This document shows, one piece after another, positions 14,719-23,500 of a DNA stretch of 38,187 bases. The stretch's first letter is position 1, and each line of letters begins with the position of its first letter. A program made the position numbers and the translations under genes. The notes beneath the pieces were generated by a model. That model did no database searches. It worked only from the letters and a program-made list of their open reading frames with translations, and had not been told where the DNA came from. Source of the DNA: a virus; IMG/VR virus record IMGVR_UViG_3300025120_000184, positions 1-38,187 of that record, one strand, 5' to 3'.

Positions 14719-15029
14719 TTTTGCTCGCTCCTTATACTAAGTCTGTGGTTACATGTGCTTTTGCTATAACCCCAGTTCTCGCTGGGGCTATTCTTTATGT
14801 TAGTTTGGTTAATCCTGAATATGTAACGTGTCATTTGGCTAAACGAGCCACAATACAAGGCGAAAAGGTCTGTATTTACAAAGGACCAAATAATACGGTA
14901 GGGTATCACTACCCAAGTTTTAATTTTAAAGAGTGTCCATCTACGTTTCAGTGCCGCTATTCTCCAAACACTAAGCGGCGTCCTACGGTTAAAGAGATAA
15001 TGAAAGGCTTGCAAGGAGGCTTTGAATGA
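14715..15029 (+). CDS. Small single-pass membrane protein with periplasmic cysteines
   Basis: 104 residues, ATGA overlaps at both ends. Residues ~10-32 (SVVTCAFAITPVLAGAILYV) form one membrane segment or signal anchor. The remaining ~70 residues are polar and contain four Cys (about positions 39, 53, 74 and 80) and GYHYPSFNFKECPSTFQC. A signal-anchored, Cys-bearing domain next to the holin suggests a periplasmic function with disulfides, for example an antiholin-, spanin- or superinfection-exclusion-like protein. No family is recognised. The call rests on topology and position. Confidence 0.6.
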   Translation: MILLAPYTKSVVTCAFAITPVLAGAILYVSLVNPEYVTCHLAKRATIQGEKVCIYKGPNNTVGYHYPSFNFKECPSTFQCRYSPNTKRRPTVKEIMKGLQGGFE

Positions 15030-15409
15030 TAACACTACTTAATACATTAGTTGGTCCTGTTAGTAACTTGCTAGATAAATTCGTTGCGGACAAAGATCAA
15101 AAGGCCATTTTAGCGCACCAAATAGCCACTATGTCTGAAAAACATGCGCAGGAAGTTATGCTTGCGCAAATTGAAGTTTTAAAAGCTGATGCACGTGGTA
15201 ATTGGTTTCAGGCGTCATGGAGACCGTTAGTTGGTTGGATTTGTGGTCTATCTTTGGGTATTAACTTTATGGTTAGCCCCATATGCGCAGGGTTTGGAGT
15301 TAATATACCCCAAGCAGATATGTCAGTTATGATGCCTCTTTTACTTGGTATGTTAGGCATTTCAGGTATGCGCAGTTTTGATAAACTAAAATCTACGGAC
15401 TCAAAATGA
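15026..15409 (+). CDS. Holin, 3-TM gene-transfer-release type
   Basis: 127 residues, ATGA overlaps with both neighbours. The N-terminal half is a charged helix (DKDQKAILAHQIATMSEKHAQ), then the signature GNWFQASWRPLVGWICGLSLG. Membrane segments follow at ~74-97 and ~103-119 (MMPLLLGMLGISGMRSFDKL). This is the layout of the holin family 'Holin of 3TMs, for gene-transfer release' (PF11351), with its conserved 'S.F..gWRP.vGWvc' and 'lgmLGi.g.RsfeK'. It would form holes in the inner membrane at the end of infection and let out the endolysin encoded directly downstream. The family match is strong by motif. Confidence 0.8.
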   Translation: MITLLNTLVGPVSNLLDKFVADKDQKAILAHQIATMSEKHAQEVMLAQIEVLKADARGNWFQASWRPLVGWICGLSLGINFMVSPICAGFGVNIPQADMSVMMPLLLGMLGISGMRSFDKLKSTDSK

Positions 15410-16023
15410 CCAGTGCTATGCAATGCCTCCAAGAAAAAATTGGTAGTACGCCAGACGGATCGTTTGGCCCTAATACTGCAAAAGCAATTGCTAAGCATTA
15501 CGACTTATCTCCGTATAGAGCCGCGCATCTTCTTGGGCAAGCTTCACATGAAAGTGGGGGGTTTAAACGTACTCGTGAAAATTTAAACTACAGTTGGTCT
15601 GGGTTAATGAAAACATGGCCCACAAGATTTAAAACAGAAGAAGAAGCTAAAAAATACCACAGGCAACCAAGTAAAATTGCGGGTAAAGTTTACCTACGTA
15701 AATCTCTTGGGAATGAATCAGTAGATGACGCTAGGAATTTTATAGGTAGAGGCTTTGTGCAGTTAACAGGGCGCGCAAACTACAAAGCTTTTGCCACAGA
15801 TATGAATGTTCCTGAAGTGTTAATAGACCCTAACTTAGTTGAGGGTAAATATGCTTTTGAAACAGCGTTATGGTTTTTTAACAAGAATGATTTGTTTACT
15901 GTTGCAGACCGCGGTATAAACGAAAACACTATTACGCAAATAACTAAACGTGTAAACGGTGGTCATCATGGGTTAGACGATAGAATTGCGCAGACAAATA
16001 AAATATACCGCTGGTTATCCTAG
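15406..16023 (+). CDS. Endolysin, GH19 chitinase/lysozyme-type
   Basis: 205 residues. The first ~35 residues (MQCLQEKIGSTPDGSFGPNT) look like a short peptidoglycan-binding segment of the 'lQ..lg...DG.fGp.T' type. The catalytic domain starts at ~36: AAHLLGQASHESGGF carries the proposed catalytic Glu49, followed by RENLNYSWSGL, NFIGRGFVQLTGRANYKAF and a C-terminal VNGGHHGLDDRI. These are the GH19 signatures (HExGgf, ENLnY, GRGfiQLTGR.NY, vNGG..Gl..R) shared by many phage lysozymes. It cleaves the peptidoglycan glycan chain after holin opening. There is no signal peptide, so it depends on the holin. ATGA overlap with the holin gene. Confidence 0.9.
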   Translation: MTSAMQCLQEKIGSTPDGSFGPNTAKAIAKHYDLSPYRAAHLLGQASHESGGFKRTRENLNYSWSGLMKTWPTRFKTEEEAKKYHRQPSKIAGKVYLRKSLGNESVDDARNFIGRGFVQLTGRANYKAFATDMNVPEVLIDPNLVEGKYAFETALWFFNKNDLFTVADRGINENTITQITKRVNGGHHGLDDRIAQTNKIYRWLS

Positions 16024-16044
16024 TGGTCAATACGGAGTAATTTT

Positions 16045-18174
16045 ATGGTTGTTCGGCGGTTAGAATTTGTACCCGGAATTAATACGAGCAAAACAAATTA
16101 TTCGCGGCCCGGCGGTTGGTTTTACTCTAATTCAGTGCGTTTTGTGCAGGGGCAACCAGAAAAAATTGGTGGTTCTAGCACGTTAATAACGGGCCAAGGT
16201 AGTACTGCTTTTTTAGGTATAGCTCGCTCTATATGGGATTGGAGTAACTTATCGGGAATACAATATATTGGAGTCGGCACTAATCTTAAATATTATATTG
16301 CAAGAAACAATAGATACTATGATGTAACTCCTATTGACTCTACAGAAACATTAGCGGCTAACCCGTTTTACTCCGTTGCCGGTTCAACACTCGTACAAGT
16401 CACTGTGGCGGATAATTCGTCTCTCAATGTTGGTGATTATATAGGATTTAGTCCCGCGTCTATAACGGGTAATGGTGTTACGATAACCGAATTTGCTGTT
16501 TCCCCTGCGTCAAATGACTACGATTTTTTGTATAAAATTACTGAAGTTCCCGCAGGGTCTACAACTACTTTTGTTTTTGACAGTTTTGACACGGCAAGTT
16601 CTACTGGAACTTTTGGGGGTTCTGGAGTTATAGTATCGTATTTATTACCTTCAGCATCAGCAACAGATACGGTTCTATCTGGGTGGGGAACTGGTCTTTG
16701 GGGACTTGGTAATTGGGGCCATACTCCTGCGGGATCGGTTGAAAATCCTCAACTTATGCGTTTATGGAGCCAAGATAATTTTGGAGAAGATTTAGTATTT
16801 GGTCCTCGTGGAGGAGAATTGTATTATTGGGATACTTCTTCTGGAATGGGTGTTCGGGCAGTTAAATTAAATACTAGGCCCGGAGCGTCCGATGTTCCAG
16901 TGATACAAAACCTTATGCTTGTATCAGACTCGCAACGGTTTACTTTTTGTTTTGGGACTAATCCTGTAGGGTCAACGGATCAAGACCCTTTGTTAGTGCG
17001 GTGGTCTGACCAAGATAGTGCTACAAATTGGACCCCTAGTGCTATTTCTCAAGCAGGAGGGATAGCGTTATCTAACGGAAATAGAATTGTAGCCGCGCAA
17101 CAAGCTAGACAAGAAATACTTGTTTGGACCGATACTGCGTTATTTTCATTGCAATATGTTGGTGTTGACAGTGGCGTATGGGGATTAAATATTGTAGGAG
17201 AAAACATCTCCATAATGTCTCAAAACTCAATTGCGTATTCTAATGGCATTGCGTATTGGATGGGTAATGGGGAGTTTTTTAAGTACGACGGCAGAACACA
17301 GGTCTTGCGGTGCGATGTAAAAAATTGGGTGTTTGACACCCTTAACTCTATTAACCTTCGTAATGGGCTTAATCGTACTCAAAAAGATCAAGTATGTTGT
17401 GGCACTAACGAAAATTTTGGTGAAATTTGGTGGTTTTTTAAAGGCCTAGGCGGTGTAAACAGCAGCGGGGACCCAACCAATTACACCCGCTACAATGATC
17501 GGTATGTGGTATATAATTACGAACAAGATATTTGGTATTTTGGTACTTTTTCTACACCCGGGTCGCTTGTAGACGGGACTAGGACTGCGTGGATAGATTC
17601 TAGAACGTCAAATAGCCCAATTGCCGCCACCGCACCAAATGAAGTATCAATAAGCTTACGTAATGCCGCTGGACTGTCGCAAATCGGGCGTCTAGTACAA
17701 CAGGAAATAGGGAACGACATTGTACAGATTGTAGATGATAACGGAGTTTCTCTTTTTTCGTCGCCAGTTACAGCTACTCAGGTTTTACCCGCAGCTATAG
17801 AATCTACTATGTTTGATTTAGACGGAGGGGACCGGTTTATGTTTGTAGATCGTATTTTGCCCGACATATCTTTTGACGAAAGTAGTCAGAGTACTGCCTC
17901 CGCTACTATAATTGTATCTGCGCATGACACTGCTGGAACAGGAACGCACCCCCCAGTAGGCGGCACGAACGGCGGTATTAGTGCGGTGGTGCAAGTAAAT
18001 AGTCAGGGGTGGGAGTTTACTAATAGTGAATACTCAGTTCGTATGCGGGGGCGTGCCATGACTTTTAGAATATATTCTGATTCTGGTAATTCACTGGGTG
18101 TAAAATGGCATTTAGGAGTTCCTAGAATTAACATACGTGCTGATGGACGAAGGGGAAAAAACGTTGTCGGGTAA
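16045..18174 (+). CDS. Tail nozzle / packaged-DNA stabilisation protein
   Basis: 709 residues, with CGGAG before the ATG. The N-terminus reads LEFVPGINTSKTNYSRPGGW, then SNSVRFVQGQPEKIGG and SIWDWSNLSGIQYIGVGTN. This opening marks a large group of podovirus and marine phage proteins described as phage stabilisation proteins (P22 gp10-like) or tail tubular B/nozzle (T7 gp12-like), with a beta-propeller body. The body has blade-like repeats (FGEDLVFGPRGGELYYWD, RFTFCFGTNP, EILVWTDTALFSLQYVG, GIAYWMGNGEFFKYDG). The C-terminus ends in an arginine-rich stretch (RINIRADGRRGKNVVG). It should plug and extend the head-tail channel. Its order after lysis genes and before ejection proteins is unusual compared with T7 but seen in marine phages. 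Confidence 0.75.
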   Translation: MVVRRLEFVPGINTSKTNYSRPGGWFYSNSVRFVQGQPEKIGGSSTLITGQGSTAFLGIARSIWDWSNLSGIQYIGVGTNLKYYIARNNRYYDVTPIDSTETLAANPFYSVAGSTLVQVTVADNSSLNVGDYIGFSPASITGNGVTITEFAVSPASNDYDFLYKITEVPAGSTTTFVFDSFDTASSTGTFGGSGVIVSYLLPSASATDTVLSGWGTGLWGLGNWGHTPAGSVENPQLMRLWSQDNFGEDLVFGPRGGELYYWDTSSGMGVRAVKLNTRPGASDVPVIQNLMLVSDSQRFTFCFGTNPVGSTDQDPLLVRWSDQDSATNWTPSAISQAGGIALSNGNRIVAAQQARQEILVWTDTALFSLQYVGVDSGVWGLNIVGENISIMSQNSIAYSNGIAYWMGNGEFFKYDGRTQVLRCDVKNWVFDTLNSINLRNGLNRTQKDQVCCGTNENFGEIWWFFKGLGGVNSSGDPTNYTRYNDRYVVYNYEQDIWYFGTFSTPGSLVDGTRTAWIDSRTSNSPIAATAPNEVSISLRNAAGLSQIGRLVQQEIGNDIVQIVDDNGVSLFSSPVTATQVLPAAIESTMFDLDGGDRFMFVDRILPDISFDESSQSTASATIIVSAHDTAGTGTHPPVGGTNGGISAVVQVNSQGWEFTNSEYSVRMRGRAMTFRIYSDSGNSLGVKWHLGVPRINIRADGRRGKNVVG

Positions 18175-18352
18175 TGATTTAATAGTAGAGTTTCGCGCTC
18201 CTGCGTTGGGGGTAGCCGCTAAAGAGTATAATCAACAGTTGGAAGAACAACAGTTAAACATCTTGCGTCTCTACTACACTAGGATAGATAATGCGCTGCG
18301 AAATAACAGTCAGGCGTTACAATCGCAAGCTATGGGATGGTATATGAGCTAA
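18164..18352 (+). CDS. Small coiled-coil protein after the nozzle gene
   Basis: 62 residues from a TTG start that has AGGGG eight bases upstream and overlaps the nozzle gene by 11 bases. An ATG at 18143 or a GTG at 18137 in the same frame would add 7 or 9 residues but have no ribosome site. The sequence is SGNDLIVEFRAPALGVAAKEY, then a helix EQQLNILRLYYTRIDNALRN with heptad character. Small proteins of this plan ('lp..p.eYd.q....l.r.l...f..i') accompany tail nozzle or fibre genes in several marine phages. It may be a short adaptor or trimerisation helix. The function is unknown. Confidence 0.55.
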   Translation: MSGNDLIVEFRAPALGVAAKEYNQQLEEQQLNILRLYYTRIDNALRNNSQALQSQAMGWYMS

Positions 18353-18663
18353 TGTCTAATAGATACGTAAATGCAAAATTAAAACTAGACACAACAGGTA
18401 CTAGAGATTTGTATACATGCGCAGAACAAACCACCGCGATAATAAAATCTATTAGCGTGTGTGATTTTTCTGGCAGCGGAGATACTATTTCAATATTTAT
18501 AAAAAATGGAACGCCCGTCTACGTTCTCTTTGTTAAGGCAATTACCGGTACATTAGAGTTGTTAACAGCTCCGTTAGTGCTAAACACCGGAGATATACTA
18601 CAAGTCACCGCTGCAACTGCAAATAGATTAGATGTAGTCGCTAGTGTTTTAGAAATTACTTAG
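18352..18663 (+). CDS. Small beta-rich virion protein
   Basis: 103 residues. The ATG at 18352 overlaps the preceding TAA by one base; an in-frame ATG at 18337 lies further inside the upstream gene and is less likely. The protein is nearly all beta strand (AKLKLDTTGTRDLYTCAEQT, AIIKSISVCDFSGSGDTISI, GTLELLTAPLVLNTGDILQV). Its plan of strands and length are like those of the protein at 10062, though sequence identity is low. Both resemble small tail-associated proteins of marine phages. The two Cys (about residues 22 and 35) could pair. No function is known. Confidence 0.6.
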   Translation: MSNRYVNAKLKLDTTGTRDLYTCAEQTTAIIKSISVCDFSGSGDTISIFIKNGTPVYVLFVKAITGTLELLTAPLVLNTGDILQVTAATANRLDVVASVLEIT

Positions 18664-18670
18664 TATACTA
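18661..18670. promoter_or_regulatory. Perfect 10-base palindrome before the ACP gene
   Basis: TAGTATACTA reads the same on both strands. It lies on the stop codon of the previous gene and 28 bases before the ACP start. It contains TATACT, a possible -10 hexamer, with no good -35 upstream. It may be a promoter or operator for the ACP-KAS block. A 10-base palindrome of A/T-rich sequence can also arise by chance. Confidence 0.2.
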
Positions 18671-18698
18671 TACGTACCCTTAACAAATAGGTGCGTAA

Positions 18699-18986
18699 AT
18701 GAACTTTTTAGACCTCTTCGATGCTTGTGTAATCGAAACCAACCCGCGTCCAGACAAATATACAAAACCAACATCTTTAAATATAGGCCTTAGTGAAGAA
18801 GACATTGGGCTAGACAGTCTAGACGTTACACTTGTCCTTGTACTTTTGTTTGAAATCTATGGGATACCAGAGACAGAAGATTTTGCTGTACCTACTACAA
18901 GCTTAGGCGCGGTTTGCGATTTTATGCACAACAACAAAACTAAAGATTTTGACACAGTATCCGCGGCTATGGAGGCTGTAACATGA
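18699..18986 (+). CDS. Acyl carrier protein
   Basis: 95 residues, with AGGTG before the ATG. The signature is EEDIGLDSLDVTLVLVLLFE: Ser40 in the DSL motif is the site for the 4'-phosphopantetheine arm, and the following helix (ValThrLeuValLeu) matches helix II of type II ACPs. IYGIPE, PTTSLGAVCDFM then match the end of helix III and the 'T.g...d.i' helix. The N-terminal ~30 residues are less typical, with a Cys and Pro-rich turn. The arm would have to be added by a host holo-ACP synthase, since none is seen in the window. The stop overlaps the next gene's ATG (ATGA). The neighbour is a ketosynthase, so the pair should carry and extend an acyl chain. Alternative: an ACP-like domain used only for protein-protein binding. 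Confidence 0.85.
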   Translation: MNFLDLFDACVIETNPRPDKYTKPTSLNIGLSEEDIGLDSLDVTLVLVLLFEIYGIPETEDFAVPTTSLGAVCDFMHNNKTKDFDTVSAAMEAVT

Positions 18987-20098
18987 TATACTTATCTAAA
19001 CTTTTTAGTACCTCAACAACCGCAACCACACTTGTAAATGATGTACCGTTTCCGCAACATGCGCATATCATACCTAGTACTTTTAGGCGCGCTAAATCGG
19101 GATTAAAATATCCTCCGCATACATTATTAGAAACTGTAGTTACAAACGAAGCAGTAGAGTATGTGTTAAATAATCCAGTAAAAGGCAAAACAGGATTTAT
19201 ATTTGCCGCAGGTAATCAAGGCTGGATGGGTAATAATGGTCGATATGATAAAGATGATACTACTGAACTGCACTACAAAGTAAAACTGCCCTTTATTGTG
19301 CTTACCAATATATACGCAGGTCGTATTGCAAGTATATTTCATGTCCACGATCATGTATCTACAGACGCTAGCGCCTGCGCTTCAAGTTTAAAAGTTATGA
19401 TGGACGTGCAAAATCTAATGAATAATTTTGATTTTGACCGCGTTATTGTGCTTACTGGAGAAGACTCAGTTAACAATCTTACATTAGAATTTTTTGGCGA
19501 GGCTGGGGCTAGTTTACAATACAAAGACGAAGAACACACACGCCCGTCTGCTTTCGATAGTAGCAACCAAGGATTTTTTCTAGGGCAAGGTGCAGCTTTG
19601 TGTATATTTGAAAAGGATCACAGGGGACTAGACAATCCCGAGGCCGCGTTTCTTGGGGCGTACACGTCTGCAGAAAACAACACAAATCCCCTTGGACAAC
19701 GACCTGATGGCGAAGGTTATTCTAAAGCTATTGAAGGCTCCTTACGTGTGGCAGGGGTACGTAAGGAAGATATACAGGTGGTAAAAAGTCATGGGACAGG
19801 CACAGAGGTAAACAACAGGGCAGAAAAAACGGCGCTACAACGTAGTTTAGGAGAGTTTATGGCTACATCTTACAAACAACGTATAGGTCATACTATGGGG
19901 GCTAGCGGGTTATTAGAAACGGGGCTGTTGCTTAATGATTTAAAACGAGGTATTGTTCCGAAAATCCTCAATAGAACTGAACACGATGATGTGTTTTTGT
20001 CCTATGATGCGTCTGCTCCAAATAAAGGAGCGTTTATAAGTTTAGCTGCAGGTATGGGTAACGTCTATTCAGCAGCTATATTTTCGACAGGGATGTAG
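18983..20098 (+). CDS. Beta-ketoacyl-ACP synthase (thiolase fold)
   Basis: 371 residues, ATGA overlap with the ACP gene. The thiolase-fold ketosynthase triad is complete. Cys132 lies in VSTDASACASSLKV (family 'D.aCaSs..a'). His270 lies in VVKSHGTGTEVN ('.aHGTgT'), with Glu281 nearby in AEKTAL. Lys298 and His303 lie in KQRIGHTMGASGLLE ('K...GH..gAsG'). GQGAALCIFE and GAFISLAAGMGNV match the late beta strands, and GMGN replaces the usual 'NsFGFGGtNa' loop. It is about 40 residues shorter than FabF, with a shorter and divergent N-terminus (residues 1-70). It should condense an acyl or malonyl unit on ACP and extend a fatty or polyketide chain. Codon use and gene packing look like its phage neighbours, so it is a settled phage gene. 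FabF, FabB or PKS-like subtype cannot be decided by eye; an intact triad argues against a decayed copy. Confidence 0.88.
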   Translation: MIYLSKLFSTSTTATTLVNDVPFPQHAHIIPSTFRRAKSGLKYPPHTLLETVVTNEAVEYVLNNPVKGKTGFIFAAGNQGWMGNNGRYDKDDTTELHYKVKLPFIVLTNIYAGRIASIFHVHDHVSTDASACASSLKVMMDVQNLMNNFDFDRVIVLTGEDSVNNLTLEFFGEAGASLQYKDEEHTRPSAFDSSNQGFFLGQGAALCIFEKDHRGLDNPEAAFLGAYTSAENNTNPLGQRPDGEGYSKAIEGSLRVAGVRKEDIQVVKSHGTGTEVNNRAEKTALQRSLGEFMATSYKQRIGHTMGASGLLETGLLLNDLKRGIVPKILNRTEHDDVFLSYDASAPNKGAFISLAAGMGNVYSAAIFSTGM

Positions 20099-20101
20099 AT
20101 T

Positions 20102-20566
20102 TTGGAAGTAATTGATAGTAACGAAAGAAAATTATCTCCCCCCGAAATAATTATAGCTGCGTTAAGTAATCTTGGGTCGGGAGACTACACTCCGCAAGAA
20201 GGATTAACTTCTATAGCGGTAGAAATAGATCAACCAAACACAGATTTATTAGAGATAGGTAATACTGTTTTTATTGGTCACAGAGGTACGGGTAAAAGCA
20301 AACATAAAATGTGGGGTAGAGGACTTACCGTAGATACAGCTCAAAATTTTATATCCGCGGGGTTGAAATATTTTACCCATCTGCAAGAGTTGGGCATTAC
20401 CCAATACATTACTGAATACGATGGCGCGGTGTATGATAGCGCGTTTAAAACGTGGAAACGTTACGGAGATCGTGCAGATACTAAGATAGCCGTAGGTAGA
20501 TTATCTGACGGAAATTCAAAAGCTTTTGTTGAATTAGGTGTAATTCCTTTATCTGAGGTAATGTAA
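20102..20566 (+). CDS. Unassigned protein with weak GNAT acyltransferase-like pattern
   Basis: 154 residues from a TTG start, with CAGGGA eight bases upstream; no nearby ATG is in frame. The likely order is beta strands (LTSIAVEID, LEIGNTVFIG), then a strand leading to a helix (MWGRGLTVDTAQNFISAGLK), a strand after LQELGITQYITEYD, a helix (VYDSAFKTWKRYGD), and finally GRLSDGNSKAFVELGVIP. The last part resembles the 'N..A...yeklGF' end of GNAT enzymes, but the P-loop-like RGxGxA motif is missing. The position between nozzle and large internal proteins is that of T7 gp13 (internal virion protein A), often annotated as GNAT-like. It could therefore be an acyltransferase using the ACP, or simply an internal virion protein. 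It overlaps neither neighbour but sits 3 and 1 bases from them. Confidence 0.45.
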   Translation: MEVIDSNERKLSPPEIIIAALSNLGSGDYTPQEGLTSIAVEIDQPNTDLLEIGNTVFIGHRGTGKSKHKMWGRGLTVDTAQNFISAGLKYFTHLQELGITQYITEYDGAVYDSAFKTWKRYGDRADTKIAVGRLSDGNSKAFVELGVIPLSEVM

Positions 20567-20567
20567 T

Positions 20568-23500
20568 ATGTCGGCAGCAATAAAAATAGTTAAAAAAGTA
20601 TTTAACAAAGCTGTTGATCTTGTCCAAGATGTAGTGGGCGCTGTTGGAGACATGGCTGATTGGGTCATGGATGAAATAGTCGATCCGGTTTTTGACGCGA
20701 TACAAGACGTTGATTTATGGGACGTAGTTAAAGTTGCCGCCGCTGTATACGCACCATGGGCTATACCCCTTATTTCAGGGGCAGAAGCAATAGATCAAGG
20801 TGGTGATCTTGGAGACGCTTTTAAAGCCGCTGCAATTTCTTACGTATCGGCTGAAGCTGGCGCTATGGCTGGGGATTATGTGGGGACTGCTGTAGGGGAG
20901 GCTACGGGCAGTCAAATAGCTGAAACAATAACAACCGCGGCAATTTCAGGGGGTACTAGAGAATCTATAGGCGCAATAGCTTACGGAGAAGACCCTTTTG
21001 AGGCCTTTATTGCAGGAGGTGTAAGTGCGGGATTGTCCGCGGCAATGGGTGAGGTTGATACACTTACTGGAGCCAAACTTGAAGGAGTAGTAGACGAAGT
21101 TACTGGGAAAACTATTGTTCAACAAGTAGGCGGCGCTTTCTCTAAGCTTCCTCCTACAGCGCAAAATATTATAAAAGATTCTCTTGCGGCAGTTGCTACA
21201 GGACAAGATGTTGATGCAGGAGTTCTCGCTGGGGCTATAGCAAGAGCACATGTAACCACAGACTTAGTAAGCGCCTTTATTGGGGATAACGTAGACTTAG
21301 AAGCCGCTGAAATTGCGGCAATTACTTTAGCCGTTCAACGTTCTGCCGCCGCCGCTGCATCTGGCGGTTCTATATCTGATGCAGTAATGCAAACAGTAAC
21401 TCAATATGGGCAAAATGAGTTTAATAAAGTTGCAGGAGAAACAGTTAGAACTGGAATTAATAAGGTATCAGGGGCGTATCAAAATTTAACGGAAGCGGTT
21501 GATAATATAGACGCCACGGGCGCAGAACGTATGGCTGTTGCGGAAAAATACAACACGTTAAAATTTGAATATGATGCTGCTTACGAAGTAAGAAGGGCAG
21601 CTAAAGAAGATTTTGATGATGCCAAAGCTAACTTTGAAGCAAACCCCACATTTTTAAATCAAGAAATTGCAATGGCCGCTAATGCGGTTCAAAAAGAAGC
21701 GGATAACGCTTTTTCTAAAGTATATGACGAGATACTGCCACAACTTGAACCGCTTGAACTTGAATATGATCGCCTAAATGATTTAATTCAGACGTATGAA
21801 GTAGACCTTTCCGCTGCACAAGACGAGCTAGTATCAGGCACTTCGTTAATGAGCGAAGAGTTTGTTCCCCTGTTTGGTGCTATAGACAAGGCTTTTGTCT
21901 TAGGTATGGTTCCTGATTTTGATGAGGAAAGTTATAGAAAATTTAACAGTATTCCTGAAGGTGAAGACGCTTATTTTCATTGGTTAACTATTGGTAAAGA
22001 TGAAAATTTACCTACAAACGAAACTGAATACGAAAACGCATTTAATCGTAGACGCACGCAGTTAATAAATCAAACATTAGGTAGTCAGTTTCCGGGTTTA
22101 ACTATTGCTAGTATTTCAGAAAATGAAGTTAAGCGTGTTATTAGTAATATAGATGAAAAGTACTCAACTTTAGCCGAACTTAACGATGCTTCATATGTAG
22201 ATATTGCTCAGCTAATGTTGCAAGACGCTGGAGAAGCGTTTGTACAAAAATGGAACCACACAGCATATAATACTTGGGCTGAAAACAACCCTGAGCTTGT
22301 TCCAACTGGCGGGGGTGTAGATAAAAAATTAGACGAAGATGGTAGAGTAATAGTAGAGTTTGCCGCTAACACCACTCTTACCCCAGAAATAATGGACCTT
22401 TTGGGGCGCTTAGACCCTACTTATATACCTGACGGTATGGAAGGCGAACAATTAACTGACGCCGAATTATCAATTTTAAACTCCGCTATGAAACCGCCGA
22501 CTGCAGCACAAGAGTTTGTGATAGATAGTTTGTCTCTTGATCAAGAGACAGCCGCAATGGCGATAGCAAGTAATCAAGCAAGTGTTCAATTAAGCCCTAA
22601 CGGACTTAAAAAATGGGGCGAAACAGTATATAAATCTCCTGAGTGGAGCGAAAAATACGGGCAAATGGTGTACCGTTACGAATACACTCGGGTAACTGGT
22701 GGTGTTTTACAAAGCCAAAGCGAGGAGTATGCAGGTACCGGTATAGGAATTTATAAAGACGGAGAAGATACAGGTCAGGTAGGAGTACTGTATAAAACTC
22801 TTGATAACGCTACATGGTTAAACGCAGGTAATCCTGATCTTATAGATTTTGAAGACAGTTCACTTGCCGATGCAGGACTAACGCTAAAAGAAATTAAAGA
22901 CGCTGACCCTACTCAATTTTCTACTATAGCGGCGGGATTAATAGATTTTAATGACGCTGTTGGACAGGCTGGAGCAGATGTAAAAAATGCCCTAGTAGAA
23001 AATTATGGGGATGCAGTTTACGAAGGTTTAAGAAACGTTAAGGTTTGGACTGAATCAGAGCACAACCAAGAAGATGACAGCAAGAATTGGTATTTAGACG
23101 CCGTAGGGTCTGCAACTAAAGGCGTTGGGGGTATACTTGAATTTACCAACGATGCTGTAAGTTTAATGTTAGGGTATGACCCTAATTCTGGTTCCGCTAT
23201 TAAAATGGCAAACGCTATTTCTAATTTTGGTGGGGACATAACGTCACAAGCGTTTAAGGATCAAGTAAAAGTATCATCTGCTAATGTAGCAAACGCGGAA
23301 GGGGCTTATGCTACTTTATTAGCGTTTGGCACAGAAATTACCGATACTAACGGTTCGTATTTAACTGCTATTGTTTTTGAAGAGTTATCTCAAGAATTAT
23401 TACCTGCGTTAGTTACTCGCGGTACATCCCTTTTTACTCGGGGACTTGCTAAAGAAAGTCTTGAGCAGTTAGGGCAAGAAGTAGCAACTAAATGGGCTGA

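Noticed and set aside
18983-20098. The ketosynthase as a decayed cell-derived remnant
   Set aside because: All three catalytic positions and the flanking motifs are intact, the frame is open, and it is coupled by ATGA to the ACP gene.
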